A DNA stretch of 62,195 nt from Solobacterium sp. (lineage in GTDB: Bacteria; Bacillota_I; Bacilli_A; Erysipelotrichales; Erysipelotrichaceae), in assembly GCA_017432325.1 (NCBI GenBank), contig JAFRJJ010000084.1, positions 1-62,195 on the forward strand, read 5' to 3'. Below are positions 1 through 8,935 of this stretch, piece by piece. The translations under genes and the position numbers were made by a program. Under the pieces are notes generated by a model. It made no database searches. It was given only the letters and a program-made list of their open reading frames with translations, and was not told the origin of the DNA. How positions within the stretch are numbered: position 1 is the stretch's first letter; each line of letters begins with the position of its first letter.

Positions 1-85
1 TGATATATTTCTCCGTTGCGTTCTTCACGTATGGATTGCCGTTTAATTCCTTGATTTGTTCGAGCGTGAAATGCTTTAGCGCCAT
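1..85 (-). CDS. Partial transposase-type HTH protein, N-terminus only
   Basis: This is the first 28 codons of a leftward gene cut by the window edge. It starts at the ATG read from 85 down, after a GAGG ribosome site. The peptide begins MALKHFTLEQIKELNGNPYV. A short 'eqikeL..NpYV..at..' opening is typical of small helix-turn-helix orfA proteins of IS3-like elements in Firmicutes. Only the N-terminus is visible, so the family is an inference from this opening and from the IS relic further right. It could instead be another small HTH regulator. Confidence 0.5.
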   Translation of the reverse strand, partial: MALKHFTLEQIKELNGNPYVKNATEKYI

Positions 86-122
86 ATCTGTTACCTCATC
101 ATCAGTGTAACAGCCAGAAGAA

Positions 123-175
123 AACCCTGTAATGGGTCAGAAGTACTTTTTTTCTTCTGTCCGTTTTACAGGGTT
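123..175. repeat. Nested inverted repeat next to the transposase ORF
   Basis: A 10-bp arm AACCCTGTAA (123-132) is matched by TTACAGGGTT (166-175). Inside it CAGAAG (138-143) pairs with CTTCTG (154-159). The two stems could fold into one long hairpin. It may be a terminator or an insertion-sequence end. It lies upstream of the clipped transposase gene, so a mobile-element role is possible but unproven. Confidence 0.5.
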
Positions 176-524
176 CAGTTTATTGTTGTAAAAAACTCGG
201 TATTTTTTTTGATCATGCGATCTTAACAAAATTGAGGGATCAGTTATTTGAGCATGGTTATCCAGATGCATAGGGGACATGACCTAGTAATTTCACAATG
301 GAGACTGGCATAGATCATATTCAAAACGAAAAGATAGATATAAAACATAAAGTTGATGGAAAAAACATCAAACGTTAATAGTTATTAACAGTCTGCTTAA
401 ATGAAAAACTATCAATAAAGTAACATCATTGTTGCTACCGAGAACAGCGGTAATGAATCTAAACTTTACATATATACGATTATTCTTCCATAGAAACAAA
501 GATTTGTATTCAGGAGGTACCTAT
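176..524. other. AT-rich gap without a recognisable gene
   Basis: About 350 bases with no convincing coding sequence. A short open stretch near 213-281 (peptide ending LRDQLFEHGYPDA) has no start or ribosome site and may be decayed coding DNA. The right part is AT-rich and should contain the promoter of the next gene. I see no operator or RNA motif that I can name. Confidence 0.5.
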
Positions 525-1949
525 ATGCTTCTATTTTCAGCCATCCTTGATATCAATAAGACAATGACCAGAGAGTCATTTGTTAAGCTTGTTATTGAAT
601 GGAATAAGAGCAGTACATATGAGAGAAACATCATTCCTGACCTGAAATGGACCGGTACATATAGCTTCCGTACCGGTACAGATGACCTCTGGTTATCTGT
701 ACAGGAATATAAGAAACAGATCATAGCAGTACGTTATGAGAAGAAAGAGGATGACGGCAGTATCTGGGATACAGACTATGTCATGAACTTTGAAGACATG
801 AAGATGTCTGTCAGACTGGACAGAAGCTATACAGCAGATGCATTGTCCTTTGACCCTAAGTTCTCTACACCTCATTTTATTACATTGCTGGAACAGAAGG
901 GATACCTGAAAGCAGACGGAGATCTTCCTGTTACAAGGGAACCAATATTCATCAATGAAGAGAATGTTTCTCTGTTATGTGATGTGATCAATGGAAAAAA
1001 TCAATACAAACTTCCTGTAGTCTTTATATCCAGAACATTTGAAGATGAAGAGCCGGTAGATGTCAGGAGACTGGCTGCCAGGTTAAAAGGTGCTGCTCAT
1101 GTACTGGTACAGGAAAATACTTCTGTGGGATATACCATCCGTGACTTATGCCACAGCAATAATGAGTATAACGGTGCTGTAGGTATCTACTTTCCCAATG
1201 CTGCATACGGGCATAAAAGATACCTGTCCCATTCCGGTACAGGATATGATGTTTTCTTAATGGAAAAGGTACTGCGTACAGTCATACAGTACTGCAACGG
1301 ACAGATGACAGAACCTTTGTATACATGGCAGGGTGTCAATAATGCGCTGCTGATGGAAAGAATGACCATCCAGAGAAAAGAAAGATTGGAAGCGGAAGCT
1401 GCCAGAAAGAAAGCTGAAGAAGAAATGAACCAGCTTCTGAATTCCCTGGAAGAAGAGGAAGACAGGATCAGGAAGAATGCTGCTGAGGAAGCACGCATTG
1501 AAGCCAATAAGATACTGGATGGATTTGACAATGACCTGCAGTACCTGCAGAAACAGGTAGAAGAACTGACAAAGGCAAATGAGATCCTGCAGTATGAAAA
1601 CCAGGGTATGAAAGCCAAACTGGATTCCGTCAATGAGATACCGGTACTGTACATGGGAGATGAGTTTGAATTCTATCCGGGAGAGATCAAGGATCTGGTA
1701 CTCCTGGTATTATCCGAATCGGTATCCAACATACAGGAGAAGACAAGAAGATCAGATGTCGTAAAGGATATTATCCGTTCCAATGACTATAAGAAGACCA
1801 GTGACCAGAAAGCAGAAGAGATCAAGAAACTGCTGAAGAGCTACGATGGTATGACAGGTCCCTTAAGACAGGCACTGGAGGATATAGGCTTTATCATCAC
1901 CGAAGACGGGAAACACTACAAACTGACATACTATGGTGACGACAGATAA
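525..1949 (+). CDS. Unrecognised 474-aa protein with central coiled coil
   Basis: I do not recognise this family. The start at 525 was chosen because AGGAGG lies 7 bases upstream; an ATG at 429 in the same frame has no ribosome site. Residues 1 to about 270 form a mixed alpha/beta region with the conserved-looking stretches FISRTFEDEEPVDVRRLA and VGIYFPN. About 285-380 is a charged heptad-rich coiled coil (KERLEAEAARKKAEEE). The last 70 residues form a small helical domain ending in a beta hairpin, like a winged-helix tail. No signal peptide or membrane segment is seen. It stands alone between the mobile-element debris and a gene on the other strand. A role in a mobile or defence locus is a guess from context only. 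Confidence 0.75.
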   Translation: MLLFSAILDINKTMTRESFVKLVIEWNKSSTYERNIIPDLKWTGTYSFRTGTDDLWLSVQEYKKQIIAVRYEKKEDDGSIWDTDYVMNFEDMKMSVRLDRSYTADALSFDPKFSTPHFITLLEQKGYLKADGDLPVTREPIFINEENVSLLCDVINGKNQYKLPVVFISRTFEDEEPVDVRRLAARLKGAAHVLVQENTSVGYTIRDLCHSNNEYNGAVGIYFPNAAYGHKRYLSHSGTGYDVFLMEKVLRTVIQYCNGQMTEPLYTWQGVNNALLMERMTIQRKERLEAEAARKKAEEEMNQLLNSLEEEEDRIRKNAAEEARIEANKILDGFDNDLQYLQKQVEELTKANEILQYENQGMKAKLDSVNEIPVLYMGDEFEFYPGEIKDLVLLVLSESVSNIQEKTRRSDVVKDIIRSNDYKKTSDQKAEEIKKLLKSYDGMTGPLRQALEDIGFIITEDGKHYKLTYYGDDR

Positions 1950-2166
1950 CAGGTCATCATTTCCAAGACACCCAGTGATCACCGTACAGGTAAGAACACT
2001 TCTCAGAAACTGAATAAGATGGTGTTCTGAAAGATAGTACATTGGTGAAACTGATCTTCTGACATATGAAAGGACCGGTCCATCTCAGAACCGGTTCAGA
2101 AGGAGAAGTATGGCAGTCATTGGAAATTGGAGATATTTCAGGGAGACTGTCAGGAGATATCTTTTG

Positions 2167-2877
2167 TCAAATGATATATTCCGGAAGACTGGGATAGCTG
2201 CTTCCCGACTGTTCATCGATCATTTGTTCATAGTAATCGAATGCGCATCTGCCGTATTTGCCGTAGCCTTTTTCCAGATCTTCCAGATCAGCACCACAAG
2301 TGGCCTGCAATGCTCCGTCAAAAGCGATCATGGCATAACAGTAATCGTACAGCAAGTATGCCATGGTTCCTTCAGATTCGTCTTCCAGATTCAATGAAGA
2401 GATCGTCTGTGAATAGCTTTCAATGATCTTCTTATGTTCGGAAGAAAGAGCAGGTGGGATTGGTAAAGATATATCTTCTTTGTCCAGCCAGGTATTATGC
2501 ATAGATGTGATCATTTGAAGCGCGTAATCATGTTCGCTGTCAGACAGGAATTCAACGCCGTAATACAGGTCGCCCGGATCCAATGGCATTCTGCATAACA
2601 TAGCTCTTGCAAGCCTATTGATCAGTGCATAACGTTTTCTTTCACTGATCAGAACTGCCTGTTCACGGAAAGTCTCAAAGTCCTTGTATTCTCTGTACAG
2701 TTTATCCTGGAAATTCCGGGAGACATTCTTTTTTCTGGTGTTTGCAGCATCATCGGTCCATGTTTCGTCATGGCTCAGAATACGTTCAGGATCGATCTTG
2801 GGGAGTCTGCAGACAAGCTGCTCATATTCATTCAGCTCATTGGAAGAGAATTCTTCAACTATTTCATTAGTGTACAT
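2167..2877 (-). CDS. Hypothetical acidic helical protein, 236 aa
   Basis: No family recognised. The protein is acidic, probably all-helical and soluble, with no signal peptide or membrane segment. It starts after AAGGACAGTGTAAAT, an acceptable ribosome site. It has many Tyr and Asp/Glu residues and a C-terminal segment rich in Tyr, Cys and Asp. It faces the preceding gene convergently and is followed by a frameshifted IS relic upstream. Coding status rests on length, start site and amino-acid composition. Confidence 0.6.
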   Translation of the reverse strand: MYTNEIVEEFSSNELNEYEQLVCRLPKIDPERILSHDETWTDDAANTRKKNVSRNFQDKLYREYKDFETFREQAVLISERKRYALINRLARAMLCRMPLDPGDLYYGVEFLSDSEHDYALQMITSMHNTWLDKEDISLPIPPALSSEHKKIIESYSQTISSLNLEDESEGTMAYLLYDYCYAMIAFDGALQATCGADLEDLEKGYGKYGRCAFDYYEQMIDEQSGSSYPSLPEYII

Positions 2878-3049
2878 ATTTACACTGTCCTTTCTAAATA
2901 TTCACTTTTCATGCATTGCTTATCCGGATGGCCACCCCTGTTGATCAATGCAAGAACATCATAAAACGCTGCAACCCCCAAAAAACCGTGGATATGTACA
3001 ATTAGCACAATATGCATAATTGAATAGAAAAATATCAGTCCGCCGGGCT

Positions 3050-3335
3050 TCATTCTGTACCCGACGGACTGTTTAACTGCTGCGTTCTATGCAGCGAATC
3101 ATCCTGGAATTCAAAGGTGTATGAGTTATTGGTAATACGGTCTAAGATCGCATTGGCAACATTGCTTGATGTACCACAATTCCGGAGAACTGGAAAACAG
3201 GACCGGCAATATACCTTTTCCCAGGTATTCAGGGATCTCCTTAAGAACCTTTTGCTCATTGGCAGTGGTAACGGCAGCAGGAAGTCGTCTATGATCAGCA
3301 TATCAACCGTACCGTATTGTAAACAGAGTTTGTGT
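3050..3335 (-). pseudogene. istB: IS21-family IstB ATPase relic, frameshifted
   Basis: Read leftward, the segment encodes DMLIIDDFLL, the Walker B region of the IS21 helper ATPase IstB. A shift into another frame gives NEQKVLKEIPEYLGKG and FSSSPELWY. A further shift returns to ANAILDRITNNSYTFE, which matches the usual C-terminal 'AdaIlDRi..nsy.i' of IstB. At least two frameshifts and the lack of the N-terminal ATPase half make this a dead fragment. No istA remnant was found beside it. It marks past IS21 insertion and rearrangement here. Confidence 0.75.
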
Positions 3336-3377
3336 TTCCATTAACTCTGGCTGGAGAAAGATTGCTTTAGAGTCTGA

Positions 3378-3656
3378 TCATTCGGAAGCAGCATTGTCAT
3401 CAAAACAGTTAAAGAGTTGCAGAATCTCCGGATCAAAAATCTTTTTCACTCTTGTGTCTGCCCACTTTCTTTCTTCTTCTGTCAAAAGGGGAAGAAAGTC
3501 ATGATAAAGTACCAGATATCCCTCCAGACTATCGATCCATTTCAGGTGGTCCAGAAGTTCTGCTTTTCCCTGTTCATTTCTGGGAAGCTGCTCAAGTGCA
3601 GTTCTTTCCTTTTCAAAAAACTTTTTATCCCCCAAATCTAATGATGAGAGTTTCAT
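3378..3656 (-). CDS. Hypothetical small helical protein, 92 aa
   Basis: No family recognised. The start at 3656 follows AGAAAGGAAATCTGAA; an upstream in-frame ATG lacks a site of its own. The protein is charged and helical (FFEKERTALEQL, LLTEEERKWADTRVKKIF) and has no signal or membrane segment. It is 141 bases downstream of the STAND-MORN gene on the same strand, so it may be co-transcribed with it as a small partner. It ends just beside the IstB relic. Confidence 0.6.
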   Translation of the reverse strand: MKLSSLDLGDKKFFEKERTALEQLPRNEQGKAELLDHLKWIDSLEGYLVLYHDFLPLLTEEERKWADTRVKKIFDPEILQLFNCFDDNAASE

Positions 3657-3797
3657 TTCAGATTTCCTTTCTATATGTGAAATATACATTTATGGGTGTA
3701 TTTCTGCCATCATTATAAGATGCCGTATGTTTTTGGTATTTTTAGTTTCTAAACAGATATGAACTAGTTTATCTTGGCTTCTTTTTGTTCTGTCAGT

Positions 3798-6677
3798 CTA
3801 AAACGGAAAAGTTGTAATTATACGCCCATCTTCGGTTACAGTTTCCCCATCTTCAGATAGTGTTCCCACTTCATCACTATAAACAGCACATACACTTCCA
3901 TCAGGATATGTCCATTTGCCAATCCCGAATTTTATATCGTGTTTCCATCCGCCATAATATTTTCGGCCATCAGGATAACTCATTTCACCCGTGCCGGAAC
4001 GTTCATCATTCTCCCACTGCCCATCATATACAGACCTATCAGCATAGATCATGATGCCTTTTCCATGGCATTTACCATCTTTCCATGCTCCATGATATTC
4101 TTTCCTGGGCTGCAGCAACCATTGATACCATGTGATCGTAACTTCACCATCCAGGATTCCGTTTTTAAAATGTCCGCTATAGGTCGTTTTATCAAACAAA
4201 GTCAGTTTTCCTTCACCATCAGGTAAAGATTCTTTTATGTCACCTTCATATATTGTGCCATCCGGCCAAGTGATTTTCTTTTTTTTGTGATTCACTCTAC
4301 CAGCATCTAGGTTATATTCTTTTACAATAGTTCCATTATGCCATTCACCTTGTATTGTTTTTTTGTTTGGAAATATCATAGTGACAGTACCTAAAGGCTG
4401 TCCTTTAGCCCATTCACATTCATATGTCACATTATCAGGTCGGGTTATAATGCCGTGCCCATATGGCATATCTAACCACCATTTGCCTTCATATTTGGTT
4501 CTATCAAAGTATTCCATTGTGCCATTACCACTTTTCTCGCCGTCTTCCCATGAACCATCATATGTACCTTCCGCACTTTTTTCTATACCAGATCCATTAG
4601 CACAGTTCATGTTCCAGTGACCTTCATAAGTACTACCGTCGGGTGTTTTATATATACCCTGTCCACACCGTGTGTCAAAAAGGATCTGCCCATTATAATT
4701 TGATGACGATAAAGCACTGTTTAATACCGGATCATCAGTATTGATAAAGATTTTATCTTTATTCTGCTCGAAAAAACTTATGATAAGTTCGACAGATGTG
4801 CTAACAAAATCTGCCATTATATTATCTGGATACCTGGAAAGCTGTTTTCTCAATTCAGGGTGGATATGGTGAAAAGCTGAAATAATGAAAGGATGGGAAG
4901 ATTTTATAGAATCATCGATCCAACTATATACAGGTGTTGAGAATTGCTTGCTTTTCTTGTGCATAAAAGAATTAAATACAGACTCATCTGTATGATGATG
5001 CTGAACATCTACACTAGTTAAAAAAGACCATTGTTCATCACTTATTTTTTTGTTCAACTTAGACAAATACTGAAATACGCTCATGTTTGATGGCGGGGTG
5101 AGAATATCCGCATAATCATCACAAATCTGCGCGGCAAAATTGAGAGTTCTCGTTCTCCCTACTTTCAACAGATACTCAATCAGCGAAATTAAATAATCTT
5201 TATTCTTAATATCAATAGAATTGATATATAACAGACTGAAATACTCCGCCAAAATATCCGGGAATGGATTAATCAGCATACCATCTTTCATGAATCCTGC
5301 TTGTTCCATGACCCAGTAAAAACTATCGTCCATATCAAAATGAGCGATTTTATTTATGATTTTCTTATGAATGTCGGCCCACGATTCATTTAGGAACGAA
5401 GAAAGAGTAATAAAACATTTAGCAGCTTCCTTAGCTTTTTTTTGTTCAGAAGGCTTATACTCTATCTCAATTAATTTCCAGATTCTGCCAAGTTCTTGCT
5501 CATAGAGCATGTCAAGAACATCTTTTTGGAGTGTGTATCCTAAGCGCTCGTTCATTCCGCTTCCCCAGGCATCCGCAATCAGCAGGGCAAAAAGCGGTCG
5601 TTCATTATCTTTGTCTATTTGCTGAAGCGTAGGATAAAGCATTTTATCAAAAGTCGAGCGCAGTAAATCCTTTTTATAATAATTGCTAGTGAAGCTGTGC
5701 ATAATCTCGAAAGTTTCATCTGCTGAAGGCTTTTTCAGCATAAGTGAACCATCAACTAATTCAACTTCAGGAATAATTGCTGTATCACCCTGATATCTGT
5801 ATATAAGTGATGATATGAGCGGGGAATACTCAAAATCAAAATCTCTATCGATTAAGATCAGCCTTATTTTCTGGCTTTGTTTAAATGGTGTTTCAATACA
5901 GTAATTCATAAAATTCAGCACATTCTCAATGTCTGAATTTACATCATCAAAACAAATGACCATGTCTGTATCTGTTTTTTCAATATCGGTTTTTATCTGT
6001 TCAGCTTTTATTCTTGCGTGAGCAGGGGGATACACGATCCATCCTTCTTTGGATAATCGTTCACAAAGTTCAAGCGCGAGTCTTGATTTTCCTATGCCTC
6101 CTTTTCCACAGACAGCTGTCCAACAAAACGGAGCATCTGTGTTTTCGCACATTTCCGTCAGATAATGGAGTTCTGCAGTTCTTCCGCTAAAGGTAGAACC
6201 ATTTTCTGCAATGAACTGAAATCTGTTGATGCTCGACTTTTTCAACAGTGCTATCTTATCTTTTATCGAATCATATAAATGATCATTAATAACACAGCTT
6301 TTAAAGAAATATCCGATTCCTCGTGTATTGCCAATAAAATAATATTTGTTTTTGACATTATCGTTTTCAATATTGTCACTGTCTATATTTAAAAACTTTA
6401 GTAATTCAATGTTCAATTCAGAGATTCTTCTTTGGTAATCACGTGGTTCATTTTTGGAATCATTATCAAATGCAAAAGGTACGGGATATCTTTTTGCCAA
6501 CTCTTTCAGTATTTCTATTTGCATACCGTTGTTGATAGTTAAATATACATCCTCGAGCTTTCTTTCATAAAAGCTGACTGTCCTGATGAAAGCTTGATCG
6601 CCAGATTTATCTTGTTGAAATGATAAGTAGATTTTGTTTCCCTTTTCATTTGATAATATATATTCTTTTCTTCTCAT
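3798..6677 (-). CDS. STAND/NACHT-like NTPase with N-terminal winged helix and C-terminal MORN repeats
   Basis: Three parts are visible in this protein of about 959 aa. Residues ~60-120 match an OmpR/PhoB-type winged helix, ending in the hallmark RGIGYFF. A P-loop NTPase follows, with Walker A GKGGIGKSR near 191-200 and Walker B VICFDDVN near 240, then a long helical STAND-type region to ~660. From ~670 to ~940 come about eleven MORN-type repeats (pattern G.G...Y.DG..Y.G.W, e.g. YKTPDGSTYEGHW, YPDGRKYYGGW). STAND proteins are signal-sensing switches that oligomerise; many bacterial ones are antiphage sensors or regulators. MORN repeats often bind membranes or proteins. The role as sensor (MORN) and DNA binder (winged helix) is inference. 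A Met three codons upstream (6686) has poor ribosome-site spacing, so 6677 was chosen. Base composition is AT-rich, fitting transfer. Confidence 0.85.
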   Translation of the reverse strand: MRRKEYILSNEKGNKIYLSFQQDKSGDQAFIRTVSFYERKLEDVYLTINNGMQIEILKELAKRYPVPFAFDNDSKNEPRDYQRRISELNIELLKFLNIDSDNIENDNVKNKYYFIGNTRGIGYFFKSCVINDHLYDSIKDKIALLKKSSINRFQFIAENGSTFSGRTAELHYLTEMCENTDAPFCWTAVCGKGGIGKSRLALELCERLSKEGWIVYPPAHARIKAEQIKTDIEKTDTDMVICFDDVNSDIENVLNFMNYCIETPFKQSQKIRLILIDRDFDFEYSPLISSLIYRYQGDTAIIPEVELVDGSLMLKKPSADETFEIMHSFTSNYYKKDLLRSTFDKMLYPTLQQIDKDNERPLFALLIADAWGSGMNERLGYTLQKDVLDMLYEQELGRIWKLIEIEYKPSEQKKAKEAAKCFITLSSFLNESWADIHKKIINKIAHFDMDDSFYWVMEQAGFMKDGMLINPFPDILAEYFSLLYINSIDIKNKDYLISLIEYLLKVGRTRTLNFAAQICDDYADILTPPSNMSVFQYLSKLNKKISDEQWSFLTSVDVQHHHTDESVFNSFMHKKSKQFSTPVYSWIDDSIKSSHPFIISAFHHIHPELRKQLSRYPDNIMADFVSTSVELIISFFEQNKDKIFINTDDPVLNSALSSSNYNGQILFDTRCGQGIYKTPDGSTYEGHWNMNCANGSGIEKSAEGTYDGSWEDGEKSGNGTMEYFDRTKYEGKWWLDMPYGHGIITRPDNVTYECEWAKGQPLGTVTMIFPNKKTIQGEWHNGTIVKEYNLDAGRVNHKKKKITWPDGTIYEGDIKESLPDGEGKLTLFDKTTYSGHFKNGILDGEVTITWYQWLLQPRKEYHGAWKDGKCHGKGIMIYADRSVYDGQWENDERSGTGEMSYPDGRKYYGGWKHDIKFGIGKWTYPDGSVCAVYSDEVGTLSEDGETVTEDGRIITTFPF

Positions 6678-6686
6678 TTCTATCAT

Positions 6687-6994
6687 CCTGCTTTCATAAC
6701 TTAATGCACTATTTTCAGTCTATAAGGGAATCCGAATATAAACGATGTGATGCATATATGCTTTTGCTAATGACATATTAGCACCTTGGGAAACGTATTT
6801 AATATCCTTTTTCAGCGGAAAAAAGTGTGTCCGGAAGTGTCCGGATTTTCAGGGTCCATTTATCAAAAAACATAAGCTAGTCTGAAGTTGCAATCAGATA
6901 GGGCAGGAAAAGGCTGGAGAGGAATAAAGTTCTCCAACAGCTTACCTGCTGCTGATGCAAATGTAACGGACAGTGTGTCCGGAAGGAGGAAATT
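6687..6994. promoter_or_regulatory. Divergent leader with hairpin and repeated 14-mer
   Basis: This gap separates the leftward STAND gene from the rightward cell-wall protein gene. The 14-mer AGTGTGTCCGGAAG occurs at 6824-6837 and again at 6972-6985, where it merges into the GGAAGGAGG ribosome site; a shorter GTGTCCGGA copy sits at 6837-6845. Between them GCAGG (6903-6907) pairs with CCTGC (6945-6949) around an inner GGAGA/TCTCC stem. The arrangement suggests a structured 5' leader that could bind a protein or a ligand and hide the ribosome site. It does not match a riboswitch class that I can name. Confidence 0.45.
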
Positions 6995-8050
6995 ATGTTT
7001 GAAGTAAAGAAAGGATTCATCACAATCATCGCTGCAGTCTCTATGATTGCTGCTCCCGTAACTCCCCTGGCAGAATCCAGCTATCAGAATGATGCGGCAG
7101 GAACATCCCTGATTACTTCCCGCATTGGAGTTTCTCATACTTCGCAGTATATGACTGTCAAAAACGGCAGCCGCGGCAGCGATGTCAAGACACTCCAGCA
7201 CAGGCTTAATGTTGTCATGGGCGCCGGACTCGCAGAAGACTCCATTGCCGGCAGTGCAACAGTCGCAGCCATCAAGAATTATCAGAAAGCTGAAGGAATC
7301 ACTGCAGATGGTATCGCAGGATCCACGACCTGGTCACATCTTACGCAGGACTATAACGATACGGTTAACGGTATTGTCCGCAAGGGAAGTGTTGGTGTTC
7401 TTGTCAAGGAACTTCAGACCTTGCTGAACAAGGTGATGAAAGCCGGTCTTACTGTGGACGGTATCGCCGGCGCAAATACTGTATCGGCCATCCGCAGTTA
7501 TCAGTCCTCAAGAAATCTTACAGTAGACGGCATTGCAGGGTCACAGACTTTCGCAAAACTGAGATCTGATGCCAATGGCAGCAATTCCAGCAGCTCTGCA
7601 AATAATACCAATAACACTTCATTGGCCGCTTATGTCAACAGCCTGGTTGGTACAACAGCCAAGGAATGGGGAGGCGGCTCTGGAACTCAGTGCGTTGAAC
7701 TTCCGAAGTACTATATCGATCAGTATTTCAAAACAAGCTGTAAAGCACTCGGCCTGGGAAACGGCAACACACTTTACAGCGGTATTGCCAATACATATCC
7801 TAATAAGTTCCAGAAGATCACATATTACGCTGGCTTTCAGCCGAAAGTAGGAGACATCGTCAGTTATCACAGCTCTGTTCATCCGGATAAAGGACATGCC
7901 GCAATCGTGATCGCAGTAAAAGGCAGCGAATATACCATTGCCGAACAGTGGAAAGACAGCGGTACTGTCCGCAGCAGAACAGTCACAGTGAAAGCTCCGG
8001 TATATGGCGTCAGTTACACGATTATCGGTGTCGCAAGACCGAGACAGTAA
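6995..8050 (+). CDS. Secreted protein with two peptidoglycan-binding domains and a CHAP-like domain
   Basis: A signal peptide spans about residues 1-26 (positive start, hydrophobic core, cleavage near PLAES). Two PG_binding_1 domains follow (about 54-117 and 125-190), each with the typical VDGIAG..T..AI..YQ pattern. A Ser/Asn-rich linker leads to a C-terminal CHAP/NlpC-like domain with candidate catalytic Cys233 (GTQCVELPKYY) and His301 (KGHAAIV). It probably cleaves or remodels cell-wall peptide bonds outside the cell. Ribosome site GGAAGGAGG. It is the first gene of a rightward run: the vWA gene starts 26 bases after its stop, so co-transcription with the phosphorylation cluster is likely. 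Confidence 0.85.
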   Translation: MFEVKKGFITIIAAVSMIAAPVTPLAESSYQNDAAGTSLITSRIGVSHTSQYMTVKNGSRGSDVKTLQHRLNVVMGAGLAEDSIAGSATVAAIKNYQKAEGITADGIAGSTTWSHLTQDYNDTVNGIVRKGSVGVLVKELQTLLNKVMKAGLTVDGIAGANTVSAIRSYQSSRNLTVDGIAGSQTFAKLRSDANGSNSSSSANNTNNTSLAAYVNSLVGTTAKEWGGGSGTQCVELPKYYIDQYFKTSCKALGLGNGNTLYSGIANTYPNKFQKITYYAGFQPKVGDIVSYHSSVHPDKGHAAIVIAVKGSEYTIAEQWKDSGTVRSRTVTVKAPVYGVSYTIIGVARPRQ

Positions 8051-8076
8051 ATGAGTTGAAGAAAAGAGGAAAATTC

Positions 8077-8826
8077 ATGACACAGAATATTGATGAATTT
8101 GATGCCGGAACCAGTAAGCCTACCTTGTCTCTGGTATTACTGACCGACAAAAGCAAGTCAATGAAAGGTGAGAAGATTGACCAGCTGAACCACGCGATTC
8201 AGGAGTCGGCAGTCATGGCATCGGAAACTGCGGAGGAAAAAGACATTGATCTCATTTTGAGAATTATTGAATACTCCAATCAGGCAAGATGGGCCGTTGG
8301 TGATCAGAAAAATGGTGTTGATAGGCTGGACTCGTTTGAACCTTTAGTAGCTGGCGGGTTGACCAATACAGCAGCCGCAATTGATCTTGCCGCAACCATC
8401 TGCCATCCTGAGATTCTCGGAGAGAGGTCTCTGAAACCGGTCTTTATCCTCATTACAGACGGTTACAGCAATGATCCCGGAAAGACTTTCGAATCTATTG
8501 AAAGTTTTAAGAAAACACTCCCGTCAAGATCCGGAGCAGACAATAAGATGATTCGTATCGCTTTGGGCGTAAAAGGAGCAAATGAGGAGGAACTGAAAGC
8601 CTTTGCTTCCAGAGGAACGATTGTACACAGCGATGGAACTGTGGAAGAGAATGTACCGTTTGTCTTCCACTGTGATGAAATTTCTGCATTGAGGGGACTT
8701 CTGAAGAATCTTACAGAGACCTCAATCTACAGCCAGTTGATTGACGATAGCCGTGATGATGACACGACCAGACTCTTCCTGGAAGACGAACCGGATGGAC
8801 CGGACTGGGATGAATTCAGCGTGTGA
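8077..8826 (+). CDS. TerY-like von Willebrand factor A domain protein
   Basis: A 249-aa cytoplasmic protein made almost entirely of one vWA domain. The metal-ion-dependent adhesion site is intact: D24-x-S26-x-S28 (LTDKSKSMK), Thr96/98 (GGLTNT) and Asp128 (LITDGYSND). The acidic tail may be a docking segment. In TerY-P triads a vWA protein of this kind works with a PP2C phosphatase and a Ser/Thr kinase, both present 4-6 kb downstream. The start at 8077 follows AGAGGAAAATTC; longer upstream reading overlaps the previous gene. A strong hairpin separates it from the next gene, so its transcript level may differ from the rest. Confidence 0.88.
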   Translation: MTQNIDEFDAGTSKPTLSLVLLTDKSKSMKGEKIDQLNHAIQESAVMASETAEEKDIDLILRIIEYSNQARWAVGDQKNGVDRLDSFEPLVAGGLTNTAAAIDLAATICHPEILGERSLKPVFILITDGYSNDPGKTFESIESFKKTLPSRSGADNKMIRIALGVKGANEEELKAFASRGTIVHSDGTVEENVPFVFHCDEISALRGLLKNLTETSIYSQLIDDSRDDDTTRLFLEDEPDGPDWDEFSV

Positions 8827-8839
8827 TATTTTCTCCCTG

Positions 8840-8870
8840 GATCCTGCATGGCTTTATGCCATGCAGGATC
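8840..8870 (+). repeat. Perfect 13-bp hairpin between vWA and YbjN-like genes
   Basis: GATCCTGCATGGC (8840-8852) and GCCATGCAGGATC (8858-8870) form a perfect stem around a 5-base loop TTTAT. No T-run follows, so it is not a classical intrinsic terminator on this strand. It may limit read-through, stabilise mRNA ends or be a processing site. Confidence 0.6.
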
Positions 8871-8935
8871 ATAAATCCCCGATAAATACAGAAACAATAA
8901 TTAATTGATGAAAAACAAAATGCAGGAGAAAGAAT

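Noticed and set aside
2110..2397. Rightward 95-codon frame with AGAAGGAG before its ATG
   Set aside because: It lies antisense over the 236-aa leftward gene, and its peptide is biased and unlike any protein; the ribosome-like site is likely chance.
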